From: Shewanella algae
GTDB taxonomy: Bacteria > Pseudomonadota > Gammaproteobacteria > Enterobacterales > Shewanellaceae
Assembly: GCF_009183365.2 (NCBI RefSeq)
Contig: NZ_CP068230.1
Location: 169,001-233,000, forward strand
DNA: 64,000 nucleotides
Reading direction: 5' to 3'
Shown here: piece by piece, positions 26,501 through 34,947 of the stretch
How positions within the stretch are numbered: position 1 is the first letter of the stretch
Layout: the number at the start of each line of letters is the position of its first letter
Translations under genes and position numbers: made by a program
Notes under the pieces: model-generated
What the model was told of the DNA's origin: nothing
The model's database searches: none
What the model saw: the letters and a program-made list of their open reading frames with translations, nothing else

Positions 26501-27592
26501 GACTGTATAGGCCTGCCCCAGGATAGCTACGGAGCTGATACTGACGGCGGTCAGCCTGTCCTGATCATTGATATCCAGGACGCCATCATTGTCATCGTCC
26601 AAGTCCAGAAAATCAGGGACTCCATCAAGATCTCTGTCCAAAGGGTGCTTGGGATTGTCGCCGGCCTCAATGGCATCAGCGATGCCATTGCCATCGGAAT
26701 CCAAATCGAGGAAGTTACCCTGACCATCGCCGTCTGCATCGGCGCCACCCTCAAATCCATCACTCAGGCCATCACCATCACTATCTGTGTCATACCAGTT
26801 GGGAATACCATCGCCATCTGGATCAAAGTCATCGGCTGCTAAACCATACAGATACTCCAGAGTATCGGGTATCCCATCTTGGTCTGAGTCATCACTCTCT
26901 GGATCCATGCCCAATGCCAGTTCTTGCTGGTCATAAACTCCATCACTGTCACGATCAGCAAAAATACGGGCGCTGTAGCTGAAGCTAGGACGGCCATCAA
27001 AGTTAATATCGTTGACGCCAATGTGATAAAGGCCATCTTTGAGAATTTCAACGCTGATAGCGACTTTCTTGAGCACAGGATCTATTTCCAACTCACCAAA
27101 GTTGAGTGCATTACCCTGAGCATCAGAAAAGTAGATATTGGGTTTGAAATCCGGATCCTCATAGCTGAGCATCAAGGTGTAGAATTGACCGGCTTCTCCT
27201 TCAAAGGAAAACAGATCGCCATTGTCTGATTTTTGAGAAATGGCTCCTCGCACCGTAAATGGGGGAGCCATTCCTGCCTGGGTTGCGATTGAGGGGTTAT
27301 CGTTGGGTTCTTGCTCAATAATTTGAGGAAATTGATGTTTTGTTGGATCAAAAGGGTAATCATCCCTCTCATCCAGAATACCGTCATTGTCCTCATCACG
27401 TATTTCCCAGCTACCTTCATGGCTGGGTGGGTCAACCGGGTCTGGGTCAGTTGGATCCGTCGGGTCGGTTGGATCTGTTGGGTCAGTTGGAACTTCCTGA
27501 CCCGGGCCTTCATCTGGCTCTAGCTCACCATTACAACCACCGGTCAGCATTATCCCGGCTATCAGCAGAGCCAGGTAAGTTTTTTTGGACAT
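23558..27592 (-). CDS. very large lipoprotein with PTD repeats, calcium-type repeats and IPT/TIG-like domains
   Basis: A 1344-residue predicted lipoprotein (signal MSKKTYLALLIAGIMLTGGC, Cys20). A Pro-Thr-Asp linker repeat follows at about residues 34-50. Then come about 300 residues rich in D-x-D-x-DG loops (DEDNDGILDERDD, DSDGDGLSDGFEGG, DLDDDNDGVLDIND) like thrombospondin type 3 repeats, which bind calcium. Later parts contain IPT/TIG-like segments (SIIGTGFGVNE, VVIEGLGFSQTKADNRVTF). It begins 24 bp after the tadE-like gene, so it is the last gene of the pilus operon. A surface or pilus-associated adhesive role is inferred from location and domains; no catalytic motif is visible. Confidence 0.85.
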   Translation of the reverse strand: MSKKTYLALLIAGIMLTGGCNGELEPDEGPGQEVPTDPTDPTDPTDPTDPDPVDPPSHEGSWEIRDEDNDGILDERDDYPFDPTKHQFPQIIEQEPNDNPSIATQAGMAPPFTVRGAISQKSDNGDLFSFEGEAGQFYTLMLSYEDPDFKPNIYFSDAQGNALNFGELEIDPVLKKVAISVEILKDGLYHIGVNDINFDGRPSFSYSARIFADRDSDGVYDQQELALGMDPESDDSDQDGIPDTLEYLYGLAADDFDPDGDGIPNWYDTDSDGDGLSDGFEGGADADGDGQGNFLDLDSDGNGIADAIEAGDNPKHPLDRDLDGVPDFLDLDDDNDGVLDINDQDRLTAVSISSVAILGQAYTVHNDTKVRFFREGDTLNVELDSPLSAGQHFLVITREGLPPINLPLTQASGLITTVLPKGASEVFVSDGALRTNARALKLQPAGTPVISTAGAVMLDENAQVTLYGDSLNGNITVTANGIPLEVISNTAHSARVNVPTGLVDGTLQINNAQGQSNQVQYYVLKEAEVTLTSVGGVDPLGVRVETLLNTTTTLDYNGRANIKVFKNRLTPVTAFVPTADNSQGYVYLNSYLLPGEQQLTLDINSTTFKYVLDFIGVDKIPQASLANFRDTIVTYPEFIELQEHFAGMLQSSPMALEQLSQATNLLLISNSNKIYQRYSQNQVSNTAKAQSFNASPMAMAMVKRASATGSIKPNITNYGTAYFDYSLAATNFLDNWLPSDPSCPNNSEITKEQKNKLQYDGCSELQNRTRLYLSTMIIPLGENGQYDESKLDSPLRKHAQSAWDGNIIGPQSGTYFGLEFWSKDQYYNVCPYQDCLYQVLAPGVDTPLGPSPFSFRNQSAYDEANLKARQYLAIRTVIDGILLKFFDLILIGVGYEPAGFDPVVITKLVIQYSPKLLEETEKLYKDDNVTGTDLANFLEQLAIEFYKNEIEVFYDPANRGKLGPITTAVLQSMGVKPEDLAALAAGAALRKWAPFIGQMEAIKTGAQVADILIDQLKTITDMVGVPVKSDFTLTWGMQIVDIDPAIMKAEPIDKPLSIIGTGFGVNERWYWFDEEPLTELKDEGNNAYEEREYESVSEDGTLLKISVPGSMLKNAVGPIAVAVEHRGQRAESPVKIKIGDGLEIIRLKASSGQPGDLVVIEGLGFSQTKADNRVTFAGKNGERIVAFINKVEPGKLTVKVPNNVVSGNVTVEVDNELSNGLKFEVPHLLEITFGDNGNFNDDIFKLVVDDKVLTDGSSPQRQVGPLSIPLTSGTHTVKLVGIRAEDEIGTYYIQFEGDVLSVSGDELEGRDLLKDSVKQFQVEVGTPQQKARSQYQPLRNLQQE
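27446..27490 (-). repeat. 9-bp tandem repeat encoding the Pro-Thr-Asp linker
   Basis: Five imperfect 9-bp units (GTCAGTTGG, ATCCGTCGG, GTCGGTTGG, ATCTGTTGG, GTCAGTTGG on the plus strand) encode the repeated Thr-Asp-Pro linker. Each unit is three codons, so copy-number changes would alter linker length without breaking the frame. Confidence 0.8.
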
Positions 27593-27616
27593 GATTTACT
27601 TCCCTATAAGTGTTGG

Positions 27617-28297
27617 TTACATCCTGAAAGGAGTTTGCATACGCATAAGGCCATCAGAGACCATAGCAAGATAAATATCCCCGGTAGCTCGGCTGAGCAG
27701 ATTGCACTCCAGTTGCTCCTTGCTGGGCATGTATAGTGGCGAACTGACAATCTCTCTGAGTACATAGTTGGCAAAGGGAACGATTAACTTTTGGCACCAG
27801 CGAACTTCTATTTGTAGAAGATTCGCATCCTGGATGTTCAGTTGTCGGTTATTCCCAAGGTTTTGTAACGCCGGATTACGGTACATAAGGTTATTGTTGG
27901 GGATTTCATAGAGGCTCTTGCCCTGGTAGGTGGACCTTACTTTAAAGCGATCGAAGACCTTCTTATCCGGGCTGAGAATGGTTATCTTGGCTTGGGTTGT
28001 CACCGCAATCCTGGCTTTGGCTAACGCTCCCAAGGTACCTGTCAGGCTGGGATCCTGATTGTAAAGGGGCATCATACCTTCGCTCAGCCCTTTACGTATG
28101 GCACTCAAACTACCGTGATTGAGGGCTCCTGAGCGCACGGCTTTGACGGTTGCAGCATCCAAGGTGCTCTTGGCGGAATAGATAAATCCCCATTGAACGA
28201 GCAACATCATGGCAACCAATACCAGTGGCATCAGAAAGGGCAGAGCGAGGTTAAACTCCATCATCGCTTGGCCTGTTTGCGATGTTAACCGTTTCAT
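27617..28297 (-). CDS. TadE-like pseudopilin
   Basis: A 226-residue protein with the type IVb prepilin-like N-terminus GQAMMEFNLALPFLMPLVLVAMM (the Glu five residues after the processing Gly) followed by a mainly periplasmic domain. This matches TadE-like minor pseudopilins, which help assemble Flp pili. Its start overlaps the preceding tadD gene by 4 nt, indicating coupled translation. Confidence 0.8.
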   Translation of the reverse strand: MKRLTSQTGQAMMEFNLALPFLMPLVLVAMMLLVQWGFIYSAKSTLDAATVKAVRSGALNHGSLSAIRKGLSEGMMPLYNQDPSLTGTLGALAKARIAVTTQAKITILSPDKKVFDRFKVRSTYQGKSLYEIPNNNLMYRNPALQNLGNNRQLNIQDANLLQIEVRWCQKLIVPFANYVLREIVSSPLYMPSKEQLECNLLSRATGDIYLAMVSDGLMRMQTPFRM

Positions 28298-28761
28298 CTC
28301 GCGGCCTGCTCCGGGCTGGGTTCACGTTGCAGTTCGTAGATGGCTTGGAGCAACGCTTTTATTTGCCTATGAACCACAGAACTAGTGTCACCATGCTGTT
28401 GGGCTATTTCCAATACCTGAGCAGATTGTTTCAAGCGTACCAGGCTCATGTTATACCAAGCTTTTTGATTGTCTGGCTCAAGCTCAATGCAACGTTGATA
28501 GGCCGCTATGGCAGCATCTTGACGTCCGGTTCGGGTATAGATGTTGCCCAGACGAAACCAACCGGGAGCGTAATTGGGAACAGATCTCAACACTTCGAGG
28601 TACAGACTTTCGGCCTGATCCATCATCGCCAGTTTGTAGGCATGTTCAGCTCTGGCTTGTATCTCCATGATAGCCTGATTGCCCTGGTGCTGTGTCTGAG
28701 AAGCGCACCCTTGCATAATCAACATCAGGGTGCACATAAGCGTGATTAGGAACTTTTCCAT
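28294..28761 (-). CDS. tadD: TadD-like TPR lipoprotein
   Basis: A 155-residue protein with lipobox IMQGC (Cys19) and about two to three tetratricopeptide repeats (for example NYAPGWFRLGNIYTRTGRQD, then AAIAAYQRCIELEPDNQKAW). TadD proteins of this kind act as outer-membrane assembly factors (pilotins) for the Tad secretin. It overlaps the DUF192 gene by 16 nt and the tadE-like gene by 4 nt. Confidence 0.8.
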   Translation of the reverse strand: MEKFLITLMCTLMLIMQGCASQTQHQGNQAIMEIQARAEHAYKLAMMDQAESLYLEVLRSVPNYAPGWFRLGNIYTRTGRQDAAIAAYQRCIELEPDNQKAWYNMSLVRLKQSAQVLEIAQQHGDTSSVVHRQIKALLQAIYELQREPSPEQAAR

Positions 28762-29099
28762 CTGAGTGTTTCTCCTTCATGGATTTGGGCCTTGGCTGCT
28801 GTTCCATTTACCAGCTCAAGTGTGTGATGGGCGCCATGGCAAAAACTGCTGCGCCAGGGTTTGAGTTCGGAAACCACTTTGAGGACTGTGTGCTGGGCGT
28901 CCAGATACACTATGTCCAGCGGATAACGCATTCCTATAGTGTGTACCGAGCTGCAGGGGCTGATTAACATTCCCTGAGAAGGTGTTAATTTTGGCCTTCC
29001 CAGTAACCCTCTTAGACGCAGCCAGGGATTGTTGGCCAGAAACACTTGCCCTAATTCATAGCCTGAGGCTGTAATAAGTGTCTTGGTTTCCATCTTCAT
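28746..29099 (-). CDS. DUF192 family protein in the Tad locus
   Basis: A 117-residue protein with the DUF192 signature: RLRGLLGRPKLTPSQGMLI, SSVHTIGMRYPLDIVYLD and LELVNGTAAK. The family is widespread and lacks a proven activity; many members are exported, but this one shows no signal peptide. It is embedded between tadC and tadD with overlaps on both sides, so it is surely co-expressed with the pilus machine. Confidence 0.85.
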   Translation of the reverse strand: MKMETKTLITASGYELGQVFLANNPWLRLRGLLGRPKLTPSQGMLISPCSSVHTIGMRYPLDIVYLDAQHTVLKVVSELKPWRSSFCHGAHHTLELVNGTAAKAQIHEGETLRWKSS

Positions 29100-29959
29100 A
29101 GCTCGTACATAAACTTCATAACTATCGGGAAAAGAAGAATCATGAAGGTGACAGGGAAGATGAACACTATGAGTGGGAATACCAGCTTTACTGGAGCCTC
29201 CAGGGCTTTCTTTTCGGCACGTTGGAAACGTTCTACTCGGCGCTGGTCTGCTTGAATTCTAAGTGTTTTACCCAGGCTTGCTCCGGTTCTTTCTGCTTGA
29301 GCCAAGGCACTTACCAAGCTGTTGATTTCGGTTATTTGTACCCGTTCGGCCATATTCCTAAAAGACTGAGCTCTGGACATCCCGGCGCGCATATCGCGGA
29401 TAACCTTTTCAATTTCAATTTTTAAAGGCCCTTCTGGACCGCGTTCAACCGCTTGGGTCAGCGCACCAGTCATATTCAAACCGGCTTCGATGGACATGGT
29501 CAGATAGTCCAGATACACAGGTAGCACTTTAACAATGTCTAGCTGACGCTTCTTACGCAGATCGTTCAGTGTCATCACGGGGAGGAAATAGCCAACAATG
29601 GCAGCAAAGAGCAGGTAGCGGCTGTTGACCTCTCCCAGCATCGCGGTTGCTGCCAGCATCAGTCCCACTGCAAATAGCGTGCTGAGGATCCTGATGGCGA
29701 AGTATTGCTCGGCACTCATGATGTATGACAGGCCGGATATCTGTAGTTTCTTGGAAACCCGTTCCAGATAGTCGACACTGAGCTTCTCACTGATGTAGAA
29801 AGCCAATACTTGCACCAGTGGCCAAATTATTTTTAACCCTGGTGAAAGCGGATCCATGAACTCCCTGTTATCGGGAGGAACCCGGCGATAAATCCTTGCG
29901 CAACTGATAATGGTGAAGCCCAAAGCACAGGCGTAGCAGAGGATGATCAGATTAATCAT
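29096..29959 (-). CDS. tadC: Tad pilus inner-membrane platform protein TadC
   Basis: A 287-residue type II secretion F-like protein with an N-terminal helix (about 1-20), a helix pair around 105-145 and C-terminal helices near 265-283. The conserved section EAGLNMTGALTQAVER followed by MSRAQSFRNMAERVQ is typical. It pairs with TadB to form the platform under the TadA ATPase. The gap to tadB is 14 bp and it overlaps the DUF192 gene by 4 nt. Confidence 0.9.
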   Translation of the reverse strand: MINLIILCYACALGFTIISCARIYRRVPPDNREFMDPLSPGLKIIWPLVQVLAFYISEKLSVDYLERVSKKLQISGLSYIMSAEQYFAIRILSTLFAVGLMLAATAMLGEVNSRYLLFAAIVGYFLPVMTLNDLRKKRQLDIVKVLPVYLDYLTMSIEAGLNMTGALTQAVERGPEGPLKIEIEKVIRDMRAGMSRAQSFRNMAERVQITEINSLVSALAQAERTGASLGKTLRIQADQRRVERFQRAEKKALEAPVKLVFPLIVFIFPVTFMILLFPIVMKFMYEL

Positions 29960-29973
29960 GATTGCGGCTCCTA

Positions 29974-30843
29974 CTACACATCGATAGTGACTATCTTACG
30001 AATGGATATGTAACCGCAGAACAGCATCAATACGACGACTGCGATGGTGAGCCAGCCCAAGGGCTCGGTAAAAATGCGTCCCATGGCATCCGGCTCCATG
30101 TGATTGAGTACTACCCCGATAAACACTGGTAGCAAGGTCATCACTAATCCCTGAAGCTTACCTTGTGATGTTAGCGCGTCTATCTTGCCTTCCATCTCCA
30201 GCTTTTTTCGCAGTGTACTGGACAGCCTTGACAGTACTTCAGCCAGGTTTCCCCCTACTTCTCGGGATATTTGCATACCGGCAATCACTAACTGAAATTC
30301 GGGTTCAGGAATTCGAGCATACATGTTGTTCAGAGCGGTATTGAACTCTACCCCCAAGCGTTGCTCCCGCAGAAACAACTGAAATTCCTGCCGTATGGGG
30401 GCATCCATTTCCTCAGCCATAAATTCAATGGCTGAGGTGGTATTGGCGCCGGACTGCATTGAAGAGGCGATCATATTAAGTGCATCAGGCAACTGTTCGA
30501 CAAACTTACGTTGGCGACGCTTACGTAGATAGCGATATGCAAAGCGTGGCAGCAGAGCCAATATTATGCTGAGGACAATACCCAGTATCAAAGAACCAAA
30601 CAGCAACCAAACTAGAAATGGCACTGATACCAAAGTAATAATGTTCATCAAAAACAGTTGCTGCGGTTCGATGAACATGAACATATCGGCAAGGTTTGTA
30701 CTGGCTGATGTGGTGAATTTGTCCTGATATTCTCTGGCCCAATTAGACGACAGGTGCCTCAATGACCACACCAGCAGCACCGCACTGATACCAATGCAAC
30801 CTATGATGAACAACGGACTACTCATGGCGAGACTCCCGCTCAA
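29974..30843 (-). CDS. tadB: Tad pilus inner-membrane platform protein TadB
   Basis: A 289-residue T2SSF-domain protein with membrane helices near residues 10-28, 65-100, 235-255 and 265-283. The motif LPDALNMIASSMQSGANTTS and the later VAGMQISREVGGNLAEVLSR are typical of TadB. Its start overlaps the TadA coding region by 26 nt. Confidence 0.9.
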   Translation of the reverse strand: MSGSLAMSSPLFIIGCIGISAVLLVWSLRHLSSNWAREYQDKFTTSASTNLADMFMFIEPQQLFLMNIITLVSVPFLVWLLFGSLILGIVLSIILALLPRFAYRYLRKRRQRKFVEQLPDALNMIASSMQSGANTTSAIEFMAEEMDAPIRQEFQLFLREQRLGVEFNTALNNMYARIPEPEFQLVIAGMQISREVGGNLAEVLSRLSSTLRKKLEMEGKIDALTSQGKLQGLVMTLLPVFIGVVLNHMEPDAMGRIFTEPLGWLTIAVVVLMLFCGYISIRKIVTIDV

Positions 30844-32524
30844 AAATATCCAGTTTGACCTTGATACCTTGTTGCCTTAAGCGCTCATAAAACTCCGGGA
30901 CAGAACCGGTTGCCGTATAGTAACCCTGTACTTTGCCGTGCTCGTTGAAACCCGTCTGTTGAAAACGGAATATCTCCGAGAGTTGCACTATGGAGCCTTC
31001 AATGCCGGTAACCTCGCAAATGCTGGTAACGCGACGAGAACCATCGGCGAAACGTGATTGCTGGACTATGATATTGACGGCTGAAGATATCTGTTCACGA
31101 ATGGCTTGTACCGGTAATTCCATGCCAGCCATCATCACCATGACTTCCAGCCTTGAGATACAGTCTCGTGGTGAGTTTGAGTGGGCTGTAGTCAGCGAGC
31201 CGTCATGCCCCGTATTCATGGCCTGAAGCATGTCCAGTGCCTCACCTCCACGGCATTCACCGATAACGACTCTGTCAGGACGCATCCGAAGACAGTTTTT
31301 GACCAGATCACGGATCTCTATGGCGCCTTTACCTTCCTGGTTGGCTGGACGAGCTTCCAGTGAAACCAGATTTGGTTGATAGAGTTGCAACTCGGCGGCA
31401 TCTTCAACTGTGATAATGCGTTCGCTTTCCGGAATAAAGTTGGAGAGAACATTCAACAGGGTTGTTTTCCCTGAACCTGTACCACCAGAGATAACGACAT
31501 TTCGCTTCTGCTTAACCGCAATCTCCAGAAAGTCAGCCATTGCCTGACTCATAGAACCAAAGCGCACCAGATCACTACAGTTCAGTCGCTGCTGCATAAA
31601 TTTACGTATGGTGATGCATGGGCCTTTAAGAGCCAAAGGTGGTATTACTGCATTAACCCGGGAACCATCTTTAAGACGCGCATCCACCATGGGTGAGCTT
31701 TCATCTATGCGTCTGCCTATTGGTGTAACTATTCGCTCTATGGCGCCCAATACGGCCTGATCATCTGAAAAGGCAACGTCTGAAAGAAACAGCTGGCCGG
31801 CTTTTTCATAAAAGATCTGATCATGACTATTAACCATGATTTCAGACACTTCAGGGTCTGCAACCAAGCCTTCCAAGGGGCCAAGCCCTATGGTTTCATC
31901 CAGAACTTCTTCTATTAGAGAGTTGACTTCAATCTCTGCAGGAAGCTGCATTTGGCTAATGATTTGCTGGATAAGAGACTCACTCTGCTGGCGTAGCTCC
32001 TGGTCGCTCATCTCGTTGACGTTGACCCTGCGAAGATCCATCTGTTTCAGCAGTTCTCTGTGTACCCGTCGGCGCCACTCATTTCTGAATTGAATATGAT
32101 CCAGCTTGGCATTGGTCATAGCCAGTGGTTTCATGTTCCTAGTGCTTTCAACGTCTGCAACCTGCTTGTCAGCAGGATTCTCCGGTGGGCATTCTGCTGA
32201 CGAATCTTTATTGTCGAACTGGTATTCGGGATCTTGATTAATCACGCGAAGCTGATAATCCCCTACCTGTATCCTGTCTGTTGTCTTGAGTGGACCGAAA
32301 CGCTGCCGCTTTTCGTCATTCACCCTGATACCGGTGCGGCTCTTGTTGTCTTCCACGAAGATGCCTTCTTCATCCTGTATGAGCGTGGCGTGCAAGCGTG
32401 AAACTTTGAATCCTCTCAAGACGATAAGGTTGTCTGGATCTTTGCCTATTTGGCACTGGGAATGAATACATTGAAACTCACCGACCCGGGTACCTTTATT
32501 GGTGCTCACCATAATACTGAACAT
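30818..32524 (-). CDS. tadA: FHA domain-TadA/CpaF fusion ATPase
   Basis: A 568-residue secretion ATPase of the CpaF/TadA type that powers Flp pilus assembly. Residues 1-90 form an FHA (phosphothreonine-binding) domain, with FKVSRLHATLIQDEEGIFVE and NKSRTGIRVND carrying the GR/S-x-x-H/N-x-G-like pattern. After a linker comes the ATPase with Walker A GGTGSGKTT, the Asp box (TVEDAAELQL), Walker B-like VVIGECRGGEALDML and the His box (GHDGSLTTAHSNS). The fused FHA domain is unusual for TadA and may link pilus assembly to Ser/Thr phosphorylation. Confidence 0.9.
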   Translation of the reverse strand: MFSIMVSTNKGTRVGEFQCIHSQCQIGKDPDNLIVLRGFKVSRLHATLIQDEEGIFVEDNKSRTGIRVNDEKRQRFGPLKTTDRIQVGDYQLRVINQDPEYQFDNKDSSAECPPENPADKQVADVESTRNMKPLAMTNAKLDHIQFRNEWRRRVHRELLKQMDLRRVNVNEMSDQELRQQSESLIQQIISQMQLPAEIEVNSLIEEVLDETIGLGPLEGLVADPEVSEIMVNSHDQIFYEKAGQLFLSDVAFSDDQAVLGAIERIVTPIGRRIDESSPMVDARLKDGSRVNAVIPPLALKGPCITIRKFMQQRLNCSDLVRFGSMSQAMADFLEIAVKQKRNVVISGGTGSGKTTLLNVLSNFIPESERIITVEDAAELQLYQPNLVSLEARPANQEGKGAIEIRDLVKNCLRMRPDRVVIGECRGGEALDMLQAMNTGHDGSLTTAHSNSPRDCISRLEVMVMMAGMELPVQAIREQISSAVNIIVQQSRFADGSRRVTSICEVTGIEGSIVQLSEIFRFQQTGFNEHGKVQGYYTATGSVPEFYERLRQQGIKVKLDIFERESRHE

Positions 32525-32533
32525 ATACCGCTC

Positions 32534-33835
32534 CTAGTCCAGGATGTAGAAGGCTTCTAGCTGGTCAGCTTCTGCCGCAAGTTCTTTACCCCGGGCCAAC
32601 TGTGCTTCGTGCTCTTCATGACCCGGATAAACTATTGTAGGGGTAACGAAAATAACCAGTTCGGTCTTGTTTTCCCTAAAATTACGTGACTTGAATAGTT
32701 CTCCCAGGATGGGAATATCACCAAGCAGTGGAAAACGGGAAACGGACTTTGACATTTCGCTGTTGACCAGCCCTGAAATCACCATGGTTTCTTTGTTTTT
32801 GACGTTGATTACGGACTCTGCTTTACGGGTGAGTAGGCCGGGAACATCATCAATAGCAACTGAAGGGTCAATCGCACTGACTTCGGCTCGCACTCGGCTA
32901 ATGATGTTTTGATGTTCGTCCACCTCAGGTTCGATATCCAACTTGATCCCATATTCCTTGAATTCTACGGTGACGACGCCCAGGGCTGAGGTCATAGGAA
33001 TGGGGAACTCGCCTCCGGCCAGGAAGCTGGCAGCCTCACCACTTCGAGTGGTGAGGTTGGGTTGCGCCAGCATGCGGGCATCCCCCTTTTCGGCCATCAA
33101 CTGAATCTTGGATCCAATTCCGGTAACTATGCCGAAATAACTCCATCCTCTGGTATCCAGAACACCAATGCTGTCTGAAATAGCCTCATTGATGGTGCCG
33201 ACATAATTGCCAGGAGATGTCACACTGAAAATGGGGTTGGCAGTAAAGGCTTTAGCTGCACCAAAGGCTGGGCCTGACATAACTGAATCCCATTGAATAC
33301 CAATGTTGTTAAGACGAGATTTATTGAACTCGACTATCTGCACCTGCATTTTCACCATGGGAACCATGTCCGGGGCATATTGTTTGAACTCAACAAGTGA
33401 AATCAGGTTTGGGTGACTGGCCAGTATTTTTTCAACGACGCCTTTATGTTTCTCATCGACTTCTCCCTGAACGACCAGCAGCTCATTGGATTGAGTCACG
33501 CTTAGCTTGGGGAAAGAAGCCAGTAGGTGCTGGATATTCTGGATGCTGGTCAGTTGGTTTTTGGCATAAACAGTGACACTGCGCTTGATGAGTTTCCCAT
33601 TTTTTTGCCACAGCTGAAGGTCTGAGACACCTTCAGACTCACCTATTAACAATACTCCTTTATCATCAATGACTTTGGCACTGAGAATTGCACCATTTCC
33701 GACCACAACGCGTTCAACATTGTTGACCTTATAGAGCTCCACTGCGCCGACATAAAGCGAGAGAGGAGGGTTGTTATGGGCAAAGGTCTGCCATGGCAAC
33801 AGCAAGGCTGCCAGAAAGAGGATGAAACTTCTCAT
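32534..33835 (-). CDS. rcpA: Tad pilus outer-membrane secretin (CpaC/RcpA)
   Basis: A 433-residue protein with signal peptide (cleavage after QTFA, about residue 19), an N-terminal pilus-secretin domain with BON-like segment (residues 25-170), and the secretin domain ending VSRFPLLGDIPILGELFKSR, the conserved secretin signature. It forms the outer-membrane pore for the Flp pilus. It starts inside the stop of the CpaB gene (4-nt overlap). Confidence 0.9.
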   Translation of the reverse strand: MRSFILFLAALLLPWQTFAHNNPPLSLYVGAVELYKVNNVERVVVGNGAILSAKVIDDKGVLLIGESEGVSDLQLWQKNGKLIKRSVTVYAKNQLTSIQNIQHLLASFPKLSVTQSNELLVVQGEVDEKHKGVVEKILASHPNLISLVEFKQYAPDMVPMVKMQVQIVEFNKSRLNNIGIQWDSVMSGPAFGAAKAFTANPIFSVTSPGNYVGTINEAISDSIGVLDTRGWSYFGIVTGIGSKIQLMAEKGDARMLAQPNLTTRSGEAASFLAGGEFPIPMTSALGVVTVEFKEYGIKLDIEPEVDEHQNIISRVRAEVSAIDPSVAIDDVPGLLTRKAESVINVKNKETMVISGLVNSEMSKSVSRFPLLGDIPILGELFKSRNFRENKTELVIFVTPTIVYPGHEEHEAQLARGKELAAEADQLEAFYILD

Positions 33836-34740
33836 AATGCGGTTCTTGTCTCTTGTTGGGTGATTTGCAGCTTAGGCTCGGCTGCATCTGGATTTGGGTA
33901 TTCTTGATATTGGGTTTGAACGCCGCCGCCACCGACAATAATCTCTACCAGGCGACTATTGTCAGAAGCTGATTTTTCAAATATTTCATCCTGATACAGG
34001 GAAGCAAACTCCAGTGGCAAAGTTTCCTGTTGATTACGCAATAGAGTGACAAATGAACCTTTGTTGCGGGCCAAGGACACCCTGGCTGCATCATCCACGG
34101 ATAAAGCCAAGGTCACAGTATTGTAGGAGGCGGGATCTTCAAATAGGGTGTCTGCCAGTTCATCAGGTACTTCCTGGCTGCGTCTGCCGGTTGCCAATAC
34201 AGTGACGTCTTCCAGAAGTAGCTGTAACTTCTTGCGATTGTTGTTGTTGTCACCCAGCGGTTCGTCATACGCCAACAATAGATCGATATGATCAGATGGA
34301 ACCAACATTCCGGCCGTTGAGTTAATGACATCAATCTCGATAGTCACTGCACGTTGGCCTTCATCAAGCATGTCGGAAAATTTACTGACACCATGACCGG
34401 GTACATAAGCAGTAAGCAGGGGTCTGCCGGGAGCCATCGGGTGTAATAGCATCTTGCCGACCACCTCACCGAATTGACTGGGATGGTAGGCCTCCAAGGG
34501 GACTATATCGGCTCGTATTTGCCGTACGGTCATATTCTGCTCAGAAATGATCATACCTTTTTCAAGAGGTTGATTGGCTACAAGCACGTCAGCCATCACG
34601 ACATCACTGTCACTGAGTTCAGCTCTGAGCTCGGCTTCCCGCTGCTCTAAATATGATTTGGTTGCAAAGGCTGCGACACCACCCAAGGCGATGGCAACCA
34701 GCAGCAGGATCCAGTTAAAGTCTATCGATTTCAGTTTCAT
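33832..34740 (-). CDS. cpaB: Flp pilus assembly protein CpaB/RcpC
   Basis: A 302-residue protein with one N-terminal membrane helix (WILLLVAIALGGVAAFATK) and a SAF-like domain (QPLEKGMIISEQNMTVRQI) followed by MLVPSDHIDLLLAYDE, as in CpaB/RcpC. It acts in the periplasm with the secretin. ATG 34740 (MKLKSIDFN) is preferred; an open upstream extension of about 50 residues is basic and lacks family similarity. Confidence 0.88.
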   Translation of the reverse strand: MKLKSIDFNWILLLVAIALGGVAAFATKSYLEQREAELRAELSDSDVVMADVLVANQPLEKGMIISEQNMTVRQIRADIVPLEAYHPSQFGEVVGKMLLHPMAPGRPLLTAYVPGHGVSKFSDMLDEGQRAVTIEIDVINSTAGMLVPSDHIDLLLAYDEPLGDNNNNRKKLQLLLEDVTVLATGRRSQEVPDELADTLFEDPASYNTVTLALSVDDAARVSLARNKGSFVTLLRNQQETLPLEFASLYQDEIFEKSASDNSRLVEIIVGGGGVQTQYQEYPNPDAAEPKLQITQQETRTAL

Positions 34741-34754
34741 CTTTTGTCTCAATA

Positions 34755-34946
34755 CTAAAGAGGTAATGCAGGCAGTGATTTGGCATAGGCGAATGCGGTA
34801 TACCAAGCTCTGAGAGCCTCCAGGCACAGCTCGACCACATTCTGGTCGCCTTGAGATTCTATTGGGGTCAAGAGTGCGGCGACCAAGGCACCGCACACCA
34901 CGAGATACTCAAAGCTTGCTTGTCCTTTTTGGTTTTTGTTTAACAC
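34755..34946 (-). CDS. small pilin-like protein of the Tad locus
   Basis: A 63-residue product from a GTG start, with a prepilin-like leader and hydrophobic segment (KGQASFEYLVVCGALVAALL; Glu at +5 from the Gly). GTG 34946 is preferred because GGAAGGG precedes it and it begins 2 nt before the upstream gene's stop; the ATG at 34994 would give 79 residues but a 47-nt overlap. It resembles a truncated TadE/Flp-type pseudopilin. Its exact role is unknown. Confidence 0.65.
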   Translation of the reverse strand: MLNKNQKGQASFEYLVVCGALVAALLTPIESQGDQNVVELCLEALRAWYTAFAYAKSLPALPL

Positions 34947-34947
34947 C

